A stretch of 41,897 nt of DNA from Brachyspira pilosicoli (lineage in GTDB: Bacteria > Spirochaetota > Brachyspiria > Brachyspirales > Brachyspiraceae): assembly GCF_008016535.1 (NCBI RefSeq), contig NZ_SAXY01000018.1:1-41897 (forward strand). The letters run 5' to 3'. The notes below the pieces were generated by a model. It ran no database searches. It was not told where the DNA came from and worked only from the letters and a program-made list of their open reading frames with translations. A program made the translations under genes and the position numbers. Positions 41,863 to 41,897 of the stretch are shown in pieces. Each line of letters starts with the position of its first letter. Position 1 is the stretch's first letter.

Positions 41863-41897
41863 TTGATTGTTATAAAAATGTGTATATTCTTTTAATT

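Overview
The window reads as ordinary chromosome of an AT-rich spirochaete, most likely Brachyspira. This is inferred from the very low GC content, the gene style (many lipoproteins with short lipoboxes, dense one-strand operons) and the chemotaxis gene set. No rRNA, tRNA, CRISPR array, phage block or plasmid origin was seen. Coding is dense, and near-consensus sigma-70-type promoters and simple hairpin terminators can be picked out between operons.

Layout. 1-2263: the end of a probable IS3-like element abuts a tldD gene that has lost its N-terminal half; its partner tldE is intact. 2395-5650 (minus): ABC-2 transporter ATPase, permease, a DUF4340 protein and a CDP-alcohol phosphatidyltransferase (PgsA-like). 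5933-10350 (plus): a secreted HEAT-repeat protein, a PatB/MalY aminotransferase with a dicarboxylate/amino-acid symporter, then an RseC-like protein and a lipoprotein. 10347-14204 (minus): a GH57/DUF3536 glycoside hydrolase and a GltD-type flavoprotein. 14496-16953 (plus): a PhoB/PhoR-type two-component pair. 16950-21026 (minus): trmL, a large membrane-anchored putative TIM-barrel protein and a Xer recombinase. 21313-24562 (plus): two-subunit L-serine dehydratase, then a two-gene ABC importer lacking a binding protein. 24559-26181 (minus): tsaD and a TPR protein.

26551-35274 is a nine-gene minus-strand chemotaxis operon. In transcription order it encodes a soluble divergent receptor-like coiled coil, a STAS protein, CheY, CheA, CheW, CheR, CheD, CheB and, last, an unrecognised protein that I read as a nucleotidyltransferase-fold protein without its catalytic acids. 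35478-41694 (plus, apart from one small lipoprotein) holds an L,D-transpeptidase, a multi-pass membrane protein, and a tight operon of CheX, an N-acetylmuramoyl-alanine amidase lipoprotein, a CorC/HlyC-type CBS protein and a CapA-like lipoprotein.

The most interesting points are: (1) the chemotaxis operon, with its membrane-free receptor-like first protein, its STAS partner and the terminal dead-nucleotidyltransferase-like protein; (2) near-identical C-terminal tails (IEE-SD-TLF type) on the receptor-like protein and CheD; (3) a composite repeat present twice in opposite orientation at 17513-17620 and 26243-26430, one copy abutting the tsaD promoter; (4) two overlapping, mutually exclusive 15-bp hairpins at 21122-21177; (5) a perfect 28-bp palindrome inside the amidase gene; and (6) loss of the catalytic subunit gene tldD beside an intact tldE. 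All function calls rest on motifs read by eye; no database search was run.
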